From Trichoplax adhaerens (taxonomy: Eukaryota > Placozoa > Uniplacotomia > Trichoplacea > Trichoplacidae), in contig NW_002060946.1 of NCBI RefSeq assembly GCF_000150275.1, forward strand, positions 2,747,454-2,811,453: a stretch of 64,000 bases of DNA, given 5' to 3'. The position numbers and the translations under genes are program-made. Shown piece by piece: positions 1-19,000 of the stretch. Numbering within the stretch: the stretch's first letter is position 1; each line of letters begins with the position of its first letter. The notes beneath the pieces were generated by a model. The model had not been told where the DNA came from and did not search any database. It worked only from the letters and a program-made list of their open reading frames with translations.

Positions 1-2780
1 AACCGCAAGTTGTCCGACGGTTTGAATCCGAAATTTGGGGTAGGTAGATTGAAGATTTAATCAAGGAATCATATTAGATCGATCGTATTTTTTTATTAAC
101 TTTCAAAATCGGAGCGTCTAGAAATGTGCTAAAGTCAATTTGAACTCATCGTACAGTAATTTAAATGTAACTTGCAGTCTTGTAATTTATTTACTGTTGT
201 GAGACGTCAATCAAATGGCGCAGTATTGTACGGTCATGAATATCAATCGCATAATAATATAGTAAGTGTACAGTACGTATTACGATGACTGTATTGTATG
301 TCATCTAATTCACTTAGCTACGGCAATGGCGAACAGTCGTTCGCTTGACGGCTTTATTAGGATAGATTTCAGTTTAGGAATTTTGTAAATGCCAATTGTA
401 TGTATCCGTATATAGATTGGTGCAACTTAAGATACTCTTTTAGTGCCACTCGATCAACTCAATTTGTAAGATGTCATCCTAGTAACTTGGCTATTTTATT
501 GAGACGATACTCTTCAATCGTTTGTAACAATGACAGGGTTTAAAGCGATTTGGAGACAAACCGTTTCAATGTTGAATCGATAGACTGCAGTAGACTAAAA
601 CTTTCTTTTATCTGTGCTATCACCATGTATAATATATACAGTGGGTATCACAGACATCACGAATAGTTAACAAACGTATCATCTACTGTCTTGTAGACGT
701 GTTGAGGCCGTTATTGACCCTGCTCAAGTTAAGAGATGAAAAACATAAAAAAAAAATATAATGTACGCCGCTAAAGTTCGATCTCATATTAATTAATTAT
801 ACAAATTTATTTATAATTAAGCCACCTTAATAACTCTTTACTTTAGTCAAACTATATAGTGTAATAGCCATCTATATAAGTATGTGTAATGGCCATCTAT
901 CGATTTATGATTCAAAACTATTAAGTTTTTGTTGACTATTCTCATGCTCAATCCGACTCGCTTCTTAAAATGTTTGATGGTAATGGTACTGTACTTGTAG
1001 TAAAGCATACCTACCGTAATTAATTCGCTGCCGTAGCCTATAATACGGTAGGGAATTACTGGTCTACCTGGACCGGCTTAAGTGCTATCGTGAAAGTGTA
1101 CCAATAGTGGCATAATCTTCAAAAAATGAAATTAAATGAACGGTTATGTTACTCTAAATGATCAAATACGAAAGTACAAACGTGCTCTGCGAATAATATT
1201 GATATAGAGTAAATAAATGCAAATGTAAATCGGTAAAAGGAGTTATTGTATTATCGCGGAACCACGGTGGATGATTCTAATTGCTAGATCATGTTTTTAA
1301 TTCCACTTTTGATCCATGAGTGACTTCTGGCAACATTAAGCTAGCCTGATTTCATGTTAACTTTATTATTGTACAGTACTTTTAGTTCATAGTTAGTGTT
1401 TGATAGTAAACTATCAAGAATCCGGTAGTGTTATAAGACATTAATACCGTGGACGACTTAATCAAAGTCGTACTGATAAATGTCAGTGTGAAGTGAGTAT
1501 GAACAAGTTATGATACCCTTGGATATTTCTTTGTTGATAGATTCAGATTTGCTTATTTAGGTACAGATTTCCACAATGAGTTTATTTACAGCTAATAAAT
1601 ATTATGGATATACTGTATTTTATGGAAGGTTAACCTGGTCGGGATGCAGACAGAATTTCATGACTTGAGGATACAGTCCTTATAATGGTAATTCAATTTT
1701 CAAACCATATTTATTAACCTACTGGGATAATTAATCTGACTTTGGAAAGAAAGGAGAATTAACAAATACTAATTAATTAAGAGCCTTTAGTTCTTAGTTG
1801 CTGTATATTTTACTTAGCTTAAAGTTGTAAAAAATTTACCACAATGATTAGCTACGCTACTGCACCTCTAACGTGATTCGTGATCATAATAACCTGACGC
1901 TTAAATAAATTAAGAAGGAAAGCGTCTCTGTTCAAAAGTGTTATAGCTTTAACGTTGGCATTCTCTAAATTTTTTCAATGTTAATAATTTAATTATAAAT
2001 TTCTTGAATACAATACTTTAGTTATGTGCGTTACTGTGGCCTGAAAATCAAAGAAAGAAATTTTACATTAAGCGTTTCCTTGGTTTAATTATCTATTACC
2101 CGTAAGTAATTATTAGAATTATTCTGTAGTATATTTTTATTTTTTGATAACTTAAATTTCATGCTGTATATCAGCCAAATAATATGAAATACTGGTTTTG
2201 AATGCGCTATCCATATGTTATTATCGCTTGAACACGTTTTAAGTGATGTACCGTAAACCTTATTTCGTTATACTGTATCTCATTTCTATAATTTACCCCA
2301 TGGAGATCTTCATTGTACTACATATTAGGGTGACTACTCGGCAGACAGTAAATTCATCAGTTGTGTTCACACTAGCTGTAGTTAAGTGTTCAGTTAGGAT
2401 AAGAATAGTGCAAATTTTATAATATCACTACTTTAATGAATAAATCTAGATAACTGTTAATAAATAACATCGATGAAACAGCGATGTGTTGTATCATAAC
2501 TACACATCTATATGCAATTGTATTAGTGTAGAACTTTTAATGAATTGTAGGAAGTAAGGTGAGGCATACCGTACGCAGTGTAGAGAATTGAGTATTTATT
2601 TGATATGTCGTGCATTTTATTGAAGTGGTTCTATTCAGTGATGAAATAGCCATGTCTGAGTACCGAATAAATGCAATTTAGATATTTTACTCTATTCGTA
2701 TATGTATCTACAGATAGGAGTAATATGTATTGCTATGCGGTATTCAATTTTTAACGTAGTATTCGTAGTATTCGTAGTAC

Positions 2781-2938
2781 TGCTGGTAAAGATCACTCGT
2801 GATATTTTCTTTTAGCTAATATAACATAGGATAGTACTATAGTTTAGATACAGTAAAAGAAGGTTCACCTTACTTATATACTCGAGTTTCCTTAAATATA
2901 AAAAAAAAATTGCAATGACAACATACAGTACTATTTGA
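2781..2938. repeat. Direct repeat, copy 1
   Basis: About 158 bases beginning TGCTGGTAAAGATCACTCGT and ending near ACAGTACTATTTGA. It recurs almost unchanged at 3023-3177. The two copies differ by a few substitutions, a 5-base insertion here (after GGATAGTA) and the length of an A run. The high identity points to a recent local duplication. Confidence 0.85.
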
Positions 2939-3022
2939 CAACGACGGAAAAGGTTATATAAGGATTTACTGTGGGATGGGATAGCAACAGTGCTATCAAA
3001 CAGTTAGTGATTGCCTAAAAGC

Positions 3023-3177
3023 TGCTGGTAAAGATCACTCGTGATATTTTCTTTTAGCTAATATAACATAGGATAGTAGTTTAGATACAGTAAAAGAAGG
3101 TTCACCTTACTCACATACTCGAGTTTCCTTAAATATAAAAAAAAATTTTGCAATGACAACATACAGTACTATTTGAT
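3023..3177. repeat. Direct repeat, copy 2
   Basis: Second copy of the block at 2781-2938, in the same orientation, about 84 bases after the end of the first. No coding potential is seen in either copy. Confidence 0.85.
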
Positions 3178-3545
3178 GAAAAAGTGTATACGAGAATACT
3201 GATTTTACTATTTCCAGTTCACTAACTTCACACTCATGTACAATCACAACTCGACGCGATTTTCTAATTTATATGAGACCGGATTATCATGAGTCATATA
3301 CGTGTATAAAGTGCAGTATTACCGTGATGTGGATATCAGACTGCTGTAAATAATGTTAATAAGCAAAACGCGAAATCGTCTAATGTCTATAATAATATTT
3401 ATTTTGAACGGTAAATAAATACAATTAGATACTTTTTCTATCTATTGTACGCTATCATGAATGTATGAGCAGTAGCCCCATTTGTTTTACACTAAATTTA
3501 TCGCCCACTTGGCTGAAATGGTCCTACTGATGCAGTGTTTCACAT

Positions 3546-4600
3546 TGCATCAGTGGGACTGTTTCAGTGAAGTGGACGAAGAATTTAGTGCAAAACAGAT
3601 GAGGCTAATGAACAGTGTTGGAATCCTACACCAGTCATTGGCAGGGAAGAGTTTTGAAGGTAGATGGATATCCATGTGATTGTTGTATACTATTGTGTAG
3701 TTGTCTAGGTGTGTGGTGTTCTGTTCTGTAGAAGAGTTTTAACCGTATGATTGCATCAGTGGGACTGTTTCAGCGAAGTGGACGAAAAATTTAGTGCAAA
3801 ACAGTGTTGGAATCCTACACTAGTTATTGGCAGGGAAGAGTTTGAAGGTGGATGGATGGATATCCATTATCCATGCGATTGTTGTATACTGTTGTGTAGT
3901 TATCTAGGTGTGCGGTGTTCTGTTCTGTAGAAGAGTTTTAACCGTATGATTGTATCATTGGAACTGTTTCAGCGAAGTGGACGAAAAATTTAGTGCAAAA
4001 CAGTGTTGGAATCCTACACTAGTTATTGGCAGGGAAGAGTTTTAAAGGTGGATGGATGGATATCCATGCGATTGTTGTATACTGTTGTGTAGTTGTCTAG
4101 GTGTGTGGTGTTCTGTTCTGTAGAAGAGTTTTAACCGTATGATTGCATCATTGGAACTGTTTCAGCGAAGTGGACGAAAAATTTAGTGCAAAACAGTGTT
4201 GGAATCCTACACCAGTTATTGGCAGGGAAGAGTTTTGAAGGTGGATGGATGGATATCCATCCACCTTGTTGTATACTGTTGTGTAGTTGTCTAGGTGTGT
4301 GGTGTTCTGTTCTGTAGAAGAGTTTTAACCGTATGATTGCATCAGTGGAACTGTTTCAGCGAAGTGGACGAAGAATTTAGTGCAAAACAGTGTTGGAATC
4401 CTACACCAGTTATTGGCAGGGAAGAGTTTTGAAGGTGGATGGATGGATATCCATTATCCAATATCCATGCGATTGATGTATACTGTTGGGTAGTTGTCCA
4501 GGTGTCTGGTGTTCTGTAGAAGAGTTTTAACCGTATGATTGATTGTTCTATACCTTTCTGGCGTTGTCCAGGTGACCGGTGTTCTGTATACTGCCCAATT
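3546..4600. repeat. Tandem repeat, five units of about 200 bp
   Basis: Units start with TGCATCAGTGGGACTG or a close variant near 3546, 3752, 3951, 4144 and 4338, giving periods of 206, 199, 193 and 194 bases. Each unit holds GAAGTGGACGAA, then GTTGGAATCCTACACCAG, GGCAGGGAAGAG, a GGATGGATATCCAT near-palindrome and GTGTGGTGTTCTGTTCTGTAG. A sixth, shortened unit fades out near 4600. Short open frames within the array are by-products of the repeat. Confidence 0.9.
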
Positions 4601-6300
4601 GCCCCGTGCAGTAATACTGGTACGCAATACATAGCGATAATGGCATACTGTGCAGTATGCAGTCAACAGTAGAGATCGTTTTGACCAGCCTTCCAAGTAC
4701 TATAACTCACTGCCACTATTAACTCTCCGTAACGCATTTTACTGCACAGTAATATACTGTACTATAGCCTACATACGTGACTGTACCTAGTAACACGATA
4801 GACTGAAAAATTTGTTCACCGCGACACAAGACTAAGTTGATTTGGTTGAATTTGGCGCTGGGTTTAAATCCTTCTCTTCTTCATTCTACCCTTCAGTGAT
4901 TTCGTCATTGGATCGTCTTGCCATCTTTTCAACTTTAAAAGTGATATTGACGTACTACTGGTTGTACTACCTGAGTGTTTTATTGATAATAACCAATCAG
5001 TCGACTGCCGCTATACTTGACCATCGAATTGTGTTTGTACACAACAATCTCATAATACTCATACAAAATGATGAAAGGTTTGTGCTTTTGCTGTAGTATT
5101 CCACAACTTTGAAATTCTTCAACTTTATGGGTTTGAGTTTTTTTCTCGGTTATAGACTGCATGATATAGTGTGTATACTGTATGGATGATAATCACAATA
5201 CACTATCATGTGGACTTCATTTCACGATAGTTTTGTAAGTAATAAGACAAAATTGGAGTTCTCCAGAGTTAGCTCAACGTCAGTATAGATAGGAAGACTG
5301 TATTTCCTGTCCGTTATCACCTCTGTCATTTTCACACAAATAGTAAGACGATTACAAGATCGTCCCATTGATTCATCAGACTACCATAACTAGTGTAATA
5401 TAGGCTACGTACTGTGCTGAAGTTGTCTCTACTTACAAGTATTAATCAAAATCATTGTAGAACTTGTCTAATTTTTTAATTTTAACGCTACAAAAATATC
5501 AAATATTTGTTTTCTACATACTTGCATCAATACATTGACAGGACTACGGACATCCACTAAACTCTTAAGTACCTCTGTATGGCATATTAGTCTCATAATA
5601 TCTGTACTTAAGTCACTTACAGATATCAATCAATAATCTCTGTTTTATCCAATCATTTAATTCCTACACTCCAAAAAAATGATCCAATACTTATTACCTA
5701 CATGAGTTGACATACAGTACATGATCACGCGTATATTGGCAAGTCACTTACTCGTTGACAATTCGGTAGTCGTACCGAATATGAATTGCTATAATGATAT
5801 CAACTAATAATTCAAATTCGAATTACTACATGGATGTTATGAATGCCTTGCTATTATGCCTTCCAATGACCAAGGATTCAATTTCGTTAAAATATTATAT
5901 TAAATTTAGTAGCTTTGTGTAGGAGCATCGAACATCGAATTTTATGACCTCTTATTCGACCTACTGACAGTACTGTACTGTTTTATAGGAACTACTAAAG
6001 AGACAATTCTCTCATTAGTATTCCCTGACTGTTAGATACCTTTCAATCAGATTAATTAATTATTAACTGATATAAAATGACGCGCTGTAGGTGTGCAGCA
6101 GTAATGGATCAGGAGATGGTGTGTAGCTAGTTCAATATTATGCAGTAATGGTGTTATATGTACCATTAGATGGTAAATTTAATATATATATATATACAGT
6201 ATGTATAATAAGTACAGTAGGTATACAGTATAAATTAAATTGAATTCTTGACATCGTTTATCTACAAAAGTCATGTAATACGGATATTGGCGCAATTCCG

Positions 6301-6326
6301 GCATACTGTTTCATTAGACAGTATGC
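6301..6326. repeat. Short perfect hairpin upstream of SRPK
   Basis: GCATACTGT and ACAGTATGC are perfect inverted 9-base arms around an 8-base loop, about 50 bases before the SRPK start codon. This is one of many TACTGT/ACAGTA palindromic words in the window. No function is shown. Confidence 0.5.
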
Positions 6327-6374
6327 GATGTTGACATTCTACTTTATTTCATTAATATCTATGTGAATATGTGA

Positions 6375-10749
<4,375 letters not shown>

Positions 10750-13031
10750 ACCTGCAGTTATGTACAAATTTTCACGTTTATAAAGTTAGACTACTTGCAT
10801 GGGTCAACTATTATATCAAAGTTGTTATTTGCATCGAAATAATATCAATGAAGTTCTTTCTTGTATTTCATGTAACGAAATATTGATTCCTAATGTACTC
10901 TCTTATTATGGAGTTATGTTACAGCCTTTTTAAATTTTACATAATATTTATAGCAGTTTCTGAAAGATCATACATGTACAGATTTAATGTCATGTTCTAA
11001 ATATACCATGCTTGTTATTATGTTGATAAGGATGTTTCTTTATTATATAGTGATTTGTTTAAGGAGTAGAACTGCCTATACGTATGTAACTGTTAAAGCA
11101 TACAAATCTATCTTCTAGATATAATCCTATAATTTAATCATTGACATATTAATACTTAACCAATTACAGTAAGAAACTATTGGTAGCAATTAATCAGCGA
11201 TACGTTATTTTACCCGTATCTTCTGTATACGCACCTCAGGATCTTTTAGAATGTTCATTGATTTGATGCTAAATAATGCGATTATATGGTATACTAATCA
11301 TTTTAAGTACATAAAAAATTGTCCATGATGACCCGAAAATTCGATGCAGTTTACTGGTAGTGTATTACATATATATGTACGCATGTAGACCGCAATGCAC
11401 TGTTCTAATTAAGATTTGTAATAACTACTTAAAATATTGGCTAATAATGGCAAATTCTGGATTTGATATGATCGAATATATGCTCTAGCAGATCGGAATA
11501 AAATATCTGTCCAGTGGATTACTGTTTAATTATTTAAGCCTAAAATTTACATTCTATGTCGGGTTATACAGAGCGATAAATTAAATAAATCTATTAGTAA
11601 AAATAATTTTGAATATACAGATTAACACTTGACGTATTCTGATTAATGAAATTTTAAAGTGTAGATAATATTTTTATTGACAGTTTGAAGTATGTGTAAC
11701 TGTCGTTAAGGAAATATAATTAATATTTACATCATTTAAGCACCAAATACAGGCTAAGTCGAGTTATATTATTTACTATTGTTCATTCTTTTGTTTCCAA
11801 CATATCTTATGAATGACTAAGACAAGTACTAGAAAAAAAGTTAATCTAGACTATATGTATCTATTACCTAAAAATGACACACTTCATATTAATGTAAGCA
11901 TGGCATATATTTATAATTTCGCAATATTGCATAATAAGGATATCGTTTAGTAATAAATAACTTCTAAGGTCAGTTACATTGATATTAAAATATGCATATA
12001 CACGTAATATTTGAAACCACGGCTACTGTGCTGCTAATTCAAACTCCCAGTAATAAGGCTTTCCTAACAGTCTCATTCCTAATGATGACATGATATACAC
12101 TGTATTGTACATGTGTAGATAGGTATCTAAATAGAGCTCTGTCATTTCAAAGATTTAGCCGTAAACGGTGGGTACATTTTTAGTATGAATTAAAATTTCT
12201 TTTATAACAGAATCTTCGATGTATTTTAAGCTTTCAGTTAGCACTTTCTTCTTATCTACCGCACAAGATAAATGAATGAGGGCTTTCATTTAGAGTAGTA
12301 ATTTTGTTTGAGTTTGTTAGCTCTTCCCAGCTCATGTTACTGCCTAGTATTGAAGAATAAATATTCTATTTATTTAAAGTGTTTTAGAAATTATATACGT
12401 ACGTCGTAAGGTGGCACAAAGTCTTAAAGATACTTCAACAAATATTCTTGTATAACTGTACTTTGTAATTATGTAAGGTAATATGAAGGAAGAAATACCT
12501 TATAGTTTTAAATCAAATGTCTAATTAGAGCCATTATAAGTAGACAAAATATATATTTTCGTTTAAATTAACTTAAAACCATATTATTTTACTAAACCAA
12601 GGTTCCCTATTCGTGGATAATTATTTTAACGATGCAAATCGTTCTGATGGATTATTAACAACTACTAAATACAAATTAGATATGGATAGATTACAAAATT
12701 ATTTTATAAGTAGCCCGAAAGGTAATCGGACAAACATTCTGATATCATAAATTTACTCAAATTTTATTCGATTACTGCATAATCGGCTAAAGCACTTAAA
12801 CAATAATGATTCTGCTTTCATCACTATGTAGCTTTCAATACTATAATAGATGTAGCCCAAATTTCACTGGATACTTTTATATTTACTACTTAATAAGGTA
12901 GCTGATGATGAATAATACTAGAACTAGCTGGTACGGAATACTATACTGTAATATGAATGTTAATCCCATTCATTCAAATGTGATGATAAACAATTCATAT
13001 GAGATACGATAACGCAAAGATTTATTATTTA

Positions 13032-13253
<222 letters not shown>

Positions 13254-14474
13254 CTATCTATTCAAATACAGTACCATATCGAACAGGCCATATCTTGAAT
13301 TCGACAATAACATTTATTAGTAGTATAGTCATCTCCAACCAACTGAATTGCACTGTAGAGAAAATTTATCAGCAGATCGATAAGTATTTGGTAATACTCG
13401 TTAGTTATCGTTGATATAATACTGCACACGTTTAGTAAAACTGTAGTATTTAAATAAATAGTTTATTGATTGCGGTAACTGCTATTGCTATTGCTATTAT
13501 TTTAGAAAATAATTAATTGAAAGATAGATACTATTTTAGAGAATTTTGATGACGGAATTCTATTGATAAATGGTTCTCCTTACTTTGCTAGTACACGATC
13601 AGTCGAGTAAAGTTCCACTTTGGAATCTGCTAACAAGATTGCTTTCATTCCTCGGTTACATACCCGATTACTACATAAGTAGCATTCCAATAGAATAACT
13701 TCCTTATTGATCAACGGTTGATCTACTGATCTGCTATAGAAATTTCTTGGCATATCGTCGACAATATGATTGTATTCAACTTTGTACTTATGGCGACGTA
13801 TCGTGTACTATCGCTTTGCTAATGTTAATTACAAATAAATTGCTATAGTATTGTGACCTTGTTGATAATTTTCGACGTATAGCAGATACGTCTAGGCAGC
13901 TAGTGGATAGTATGTTACTACACGATCACAAATAGTATCCGTTACCGAAATATTACTGCTGATGATGCTTCCTGCTAGAATCTTGGTTTAATATGGCACA
14001 GGCGGTAACTTAATTTTTTTTTTTTTTAATTTTTTGAAATGAGTACAACAGGCGATGATGTTTACCAGTCACAATGACGTCTTGCTGAGTTAAAATAGTT
14101 TTATTTACCTCAATCATGAGACACATGATTAAGCGTATGTCGAAAATCGAACGAGAAATACTATTTTTGCACGTGTCAAAATTCAAAATTTTTAGAACGG
14201 TTATTTTCTATTGTTTATATAGATGACGTATCATTCCGTGGGCCAATGAAATTATCAGTAGCAATACGCTTGGCGCTTAGAACAGTCTAGCTACTCTTTC
14301 ACCCGATTTGGACCTTGGTACAGTATGGTAAACTACAGTCAAAGGTAAAATACTATGCAGTACACACCCCGCCTCTACAGAGTACAGACGAGACATAATG
14401 GACACTCATGAACATTTAGACAGTTCTTCTAGTACTCGTAAGAGTAATTGAAATAGTTTCTATTTTTAACAGTC

Positions 14475-14520
14475 GGTTTTAGATCTCACCTTCAGAGTCT
14501 TCACCTAGAGGCCTTTGGTA
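14475..14520. repeat. Short direct repeat, copy 1
   Basis: About 46 bases including GGTTTTAGATCTCACCTTCA and TAGAGGCCTTTGGTAT. A diverged copy (about 80% alike) lies at 14713-14759 in the same orientation. Confidence 0.6.
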
Positions 14521-14712
14521 TGCCTGCAGCTCTCTTCTCTCTTTAGTAATCCCTGCCGGTAGCTTGGCAAATAGTTTAGCATCACTAGACGTCTACTTGA
14601 AGGCAGAGATATTTCTTTTGTTAATTAACATGGAACTCGAGAGTGGCGACGAAGAAAGAGACGTCGATAGGGCTTTCGGTAGTAGTATCATGTGATCTCC
14701 ATTTTTGACATT

Positions 14713-14759
14713 TAGTTTTAGACCTTACCTTTAAAGTCTTCAATTAGAGGCCTTTGGTA
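14713..14759. repeat. Short direct repeat, copy 2
   Basis: Diverged second copy of 14475-14520, sharing GTTTTAGA, AAGTCTTCA and TAGAGGCCTTTGGTAT. Confidence 0.6.
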
Positions 14760-16066
14760 TTTGGGTAGTGTGTTAAACATTTTGGATCATTAGCCGTTAA
14801 CACGAGCGTGGTATAGTTGTTGTATCCGGGTGGTAAAAATGACCTTGACAGTATGAAAGGCTAATAGTAAAAGGCCGCTTTTCTATATAGTACAGAATAA
14901 GCAATACTATACGCACTAACAGACGCGTATAATAACTGAATATGCCTTATATTATATGAGTCATATTGTAGACGAGTATGTAAATCTGAAGTAATCTAAG
15001 CTATTTTCTTAAAAATGAAAGTCTAAATAAATGAAATAAGCCGACATCGAAGCACGTCATGATGATCCTGATCTTCAAAACATCCATATTAAGATTTAAG
15101 TTTATCGTTTATTAGTGTGATCTAGTTTTATATTATTATCATATATTACAGTATACAGTACGCATAATTGTCAAATGCAGTATGGATAGATTTCAGTAGT
15201 CACGGTATTTATCTAATTATCTGCTATTAGATTGATGTTAAATGTTTATGTTTTATAAATACCTGATATAATAACTCAAAAGCATTTTAAAATAGCAACT
15301 TGTTAAATAACATGGATCGAAATTCTTGCGATAGCAAAAGATAATACATTGATATGCGAATACTCATAAATAGAACGTATCCATTCGCTCGTTAAACCAA
15401 GGAAATATCAATTCAAACATTCATATTTGTTATCAACCAACAACAGAAAAAAATTTTAATAAATTATTACGGCAAGCATTGACTTAAAACTAACATATCT
15501 GTTACAGCTTGTCTAATTTCAAACTATCTAGATAGTAAATGCCAGCATACCAGAAATCTCATTGTTATCATTACATGTACAAGCCAAAAATTTTACTGCA
15601 CTAGTTAACAAGAAAATCATTATATACGGGCCCGTTTCCACAATTAATACATAATTTAATAATAATTAAAATAATATAATTCATGTAATGTTCTAATCAT
15701 CAGTGCAAGTAAAGCTCCGTCGTGTCGCCATTCATTGATGAAGAAGTAATTTAATTACGCCTTTTTTCTATTACAGTTTAATCTGTTAACAATGTTAACT
15801 TATCAACTTGATAAAGCTTCAGTAATCATACCGTTAGCAGAATATATTTTAATCCTTTTCTTTCATAGTCAATCATAATTCCATACATATTAATAATTCA
15901 GACACTTTGTATTCCTCTCACAATGTGCAAATATAATAGTAGTGATGTAAATTAACGTATATATATATATATATCGTATACATATATGTTAAATGTAGTG
16001 TATGCATGTATGATATATCCAATTTAAGGTTGGCTAAAAGATATTATAACCTAGACAATAAATCTC

Positions 16067-19000
16067 TTAGAAATGACTTTGCGGTGTGGTTGGTACATTA
16101 TTGGACGTTTCATGAGCAGCATCAACCGGATCGGGATTAGGAGCTGCTGCTGTTTCTTTAATTAATGTAGTCCGTGAAGACTGTCTTTTAAACAACGGGC
16201 TACTGGAGAAGAAACTTTTTTTCTTTCGCCTCGGTTGCTTATCAGCATCGGAACTACCATCTTCATTCTTTATCGACCTAACATTTCCATCATCTTTTAC
16301 CGTAGATTCATTTTCATTACTGTTGGCTCCATTTACTCTTTCTTCATTCGATTGCACCTCTTCACTACTTTCTAATGGATGGGCTGATTGTCCACCTAGG
16401 ACTGGACTACGTTGCAACTTTACACTATTAAAATGGTTAGCCTTGCTATTTTCAATCTTGTTTATAACAGAACTAGAATTAGGCAGATCAAGGGAACCAA
16501 CCGGGCTACTAGAATAATTTTCATCCGCAAATTCAATGTCTTCATCTTTAACTGCTCCTTGCTTTCCGCTATAAACTCCAATCGAACTGCCATTGTTAGA
16601 GCGCGATATAATATGTATGACATCGCCTTTCTTAAAAGATAATTCATTATCGCCTTCGCGTTCATGATCACGTTTTGCAACTGCGATGATCGATGTAACT
16701 AGAAGATAAATATTACCATTTTATTGCATCTTTCACTTTTAACGATAGTAATACACTAAATTTATACAATGCGTATCACATCAGGTTACAATCTGAGCAA
16801 TTTATGAATACAATTAGGAAACTATAGTGATTGTTTATAATAGCCGTACCAAAAGAATCGCTGATTTGACTTATCGCACTGCTGCTATCAACTGATACTG
16901 GAGATGATCCTTGCATATCTGAACCAACTGTAAATGAGGCACCATCATCTGATTTTGTACTAGCTCGCCTATGTCTTATTTCTCCGAAATCTAATTCAGA
17001 TAAAATCTTGGATCTCTTTCGCCGAGAGTTAGGTATAGTTAGTGAGCTTCTGTCGTGCGTTACCTGCTAATCAATTTCATGGATATAAAGAAGGAGAGAG
17101 AAGGATACATCAACACACTGTTATCATGCAGTTAAATATTACCAAAATTAATGAATGTGTATTCTAGAAAAAGCCTGTCACTCTGAGGGAACTGGATTTC
17201 AAAATAAAACTATTTTTATATCATGTTGTTTCCAATACCGACCTCATCTTGAAAAGTTTCCGCATATTCTTCGTTTTCATCAAAGAAAGTCATTCTTTCG
17301 TCATTAGCTCTATTTATGAAATGTTGAATACTCGCTAGATCTACCAATTTCGTCTTCACTCTGACATCTTCTTGAGGAAATATGGCTTCACTATTTTCAA
17401 TAATAATCTCCATAATATTATTCACTTGCATTTGGTAAGTAATCAATTTTTCTTCAGTAAGTCGCATCAATGTAGGTCCAAAAACAAGGGATAAATTTGC
17501 CGCAGTCATCTTGTTTTGTTCTTCGTGCTCGCTAACCCTGATACGTAATAATAGAATTTTATCAAGATAAGTTAGATACGATAGATATGCGATATATACA
17601 CTTGAGACGGTACGAAATACTTACAGACGAAGAAAGTTAAAAAGCAAGCGCATAACTACTACCACGATATGTGGAAGATCTGATATTACAGATCGAATTT
17701 CTACAATTCTCTTTTCAGATGATTCTTGTTCTTTAAGAGAAATAATTATGTATTAATTGCTAGGTATTGATTAATTTTATATCGTAAAGAGTAAAAGAGT
17801 TAAAGAATGATGTGCGTTACATACTTAAACAGTCTATAAGATCTTCCAATAGCGAAGATGGAAAAAGGGGTGTTGGTAATTCTCTAAAATAACATCTTAA
17901 AACGCCTGCAGCAGCATGTACATATTTCGCATCTCTCACATCTTTTAAAGGATCTTCGCCTATTTTGTAGTCAAATCGATCAAAAAAATTTCATCTTTAG
18001 ACATGCAAGCATATGATAAAGGAATCAATTTCCGATAATTAACTATGAATACCTTTTTCGAACTGCTCTTTTAACGAATTAATATCAACTGATGACCCAG
18101 ATAATCGAAAAATCCCTTGTAAATCTAGTCCTGTTGGGAGAAGCATTAAATCAAAATATTTAACGATGATGTATTAAACATAATAAAGGAGGATATTGCT
18201 TCCGTACAAATATGGATTATTTTAAGGCTACTTGTTTACTGTAAATATATTAGTAGTTATGATATTACCATGAACAGTAATGTATTTAATGCAGCTTTCC
18301 ACCACTAATGGAATTGCTCGTCCTGTCGCCTAATTTAGAAAGCTAATCATTAATCGTTGTCTCAATTAGTTGCTGAACTTAACATAGTTACCTCGAGGTA
18401 TTCGATAACTTCTCCTCCAAAAGTTTTAGGTAAACTTTGGTCAGAAGCACTAAAACGTAAATATTTAGGTTTTATAGTGGTTAATTGATAATCGTAAAGG
18501 TGATTTTTCTATACATATATAGTATAGTAGGTCTAACTATAAATTAAAAGGATCATACGTTTTATGTATGCGAGGGGTATATACTCCATCGACTCCTATG
18601 GTAAAAGTAAGAATAATTAGCATTGGCAAAATACGTAGATTGTTAAAACGTAATCCAATTGAAAGCTGGCTGGCGATTATGCAGTCAGTGAGGAAAAAAA
18701 GCAAGATTGATACTAACCTATGAAATTTACTAATATTTGATGTTCTGTATCCGTCATTGTTAGGAGCATTTTCGAGGTGCAATATACCTTAAAATTCTAT
18801 TCATTTGCAAAATATTATTTATTACCAATACTGCATCTTTACGATACATTAAATTACTTATATCTGTTCGCATAGAGAACGTTTACTGATCAATAAGAGA
18901 CAAATTTAGGTAATTTACCTTCAAATATGCAGACTGTGATTGTTGACGATTTTGAAAACATTGAATAATAGTTGGATTGATATTTAAATCTACAGAAGAA

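Larger units (their letters stand above)
1..6374. other. Intergenic region, left end
   Basis: I recognise no gene here. The sequence is AT-rich with frequent stops on both strands. It holds a near-identical duplication (2781-2938 and 3023-3177), a tandem array (3546-about 4600), a short TA run (about 6182-6196) and many dispersed TACTGTA/TACAGTA words. A 9-bp tandem repeat of GTAGTATTC lies just before 2781. Short open frames such as 4842-5096 show no family similarity and no splice context. Confidence 0.6.

Noticed and set aside
4342-4696. Overlapping minus-strand frames of 96 and 80 codons
   Set aside because: They fall in the last units of the 200-bp tandem array, have no family similarity and overlap each other in different frames.
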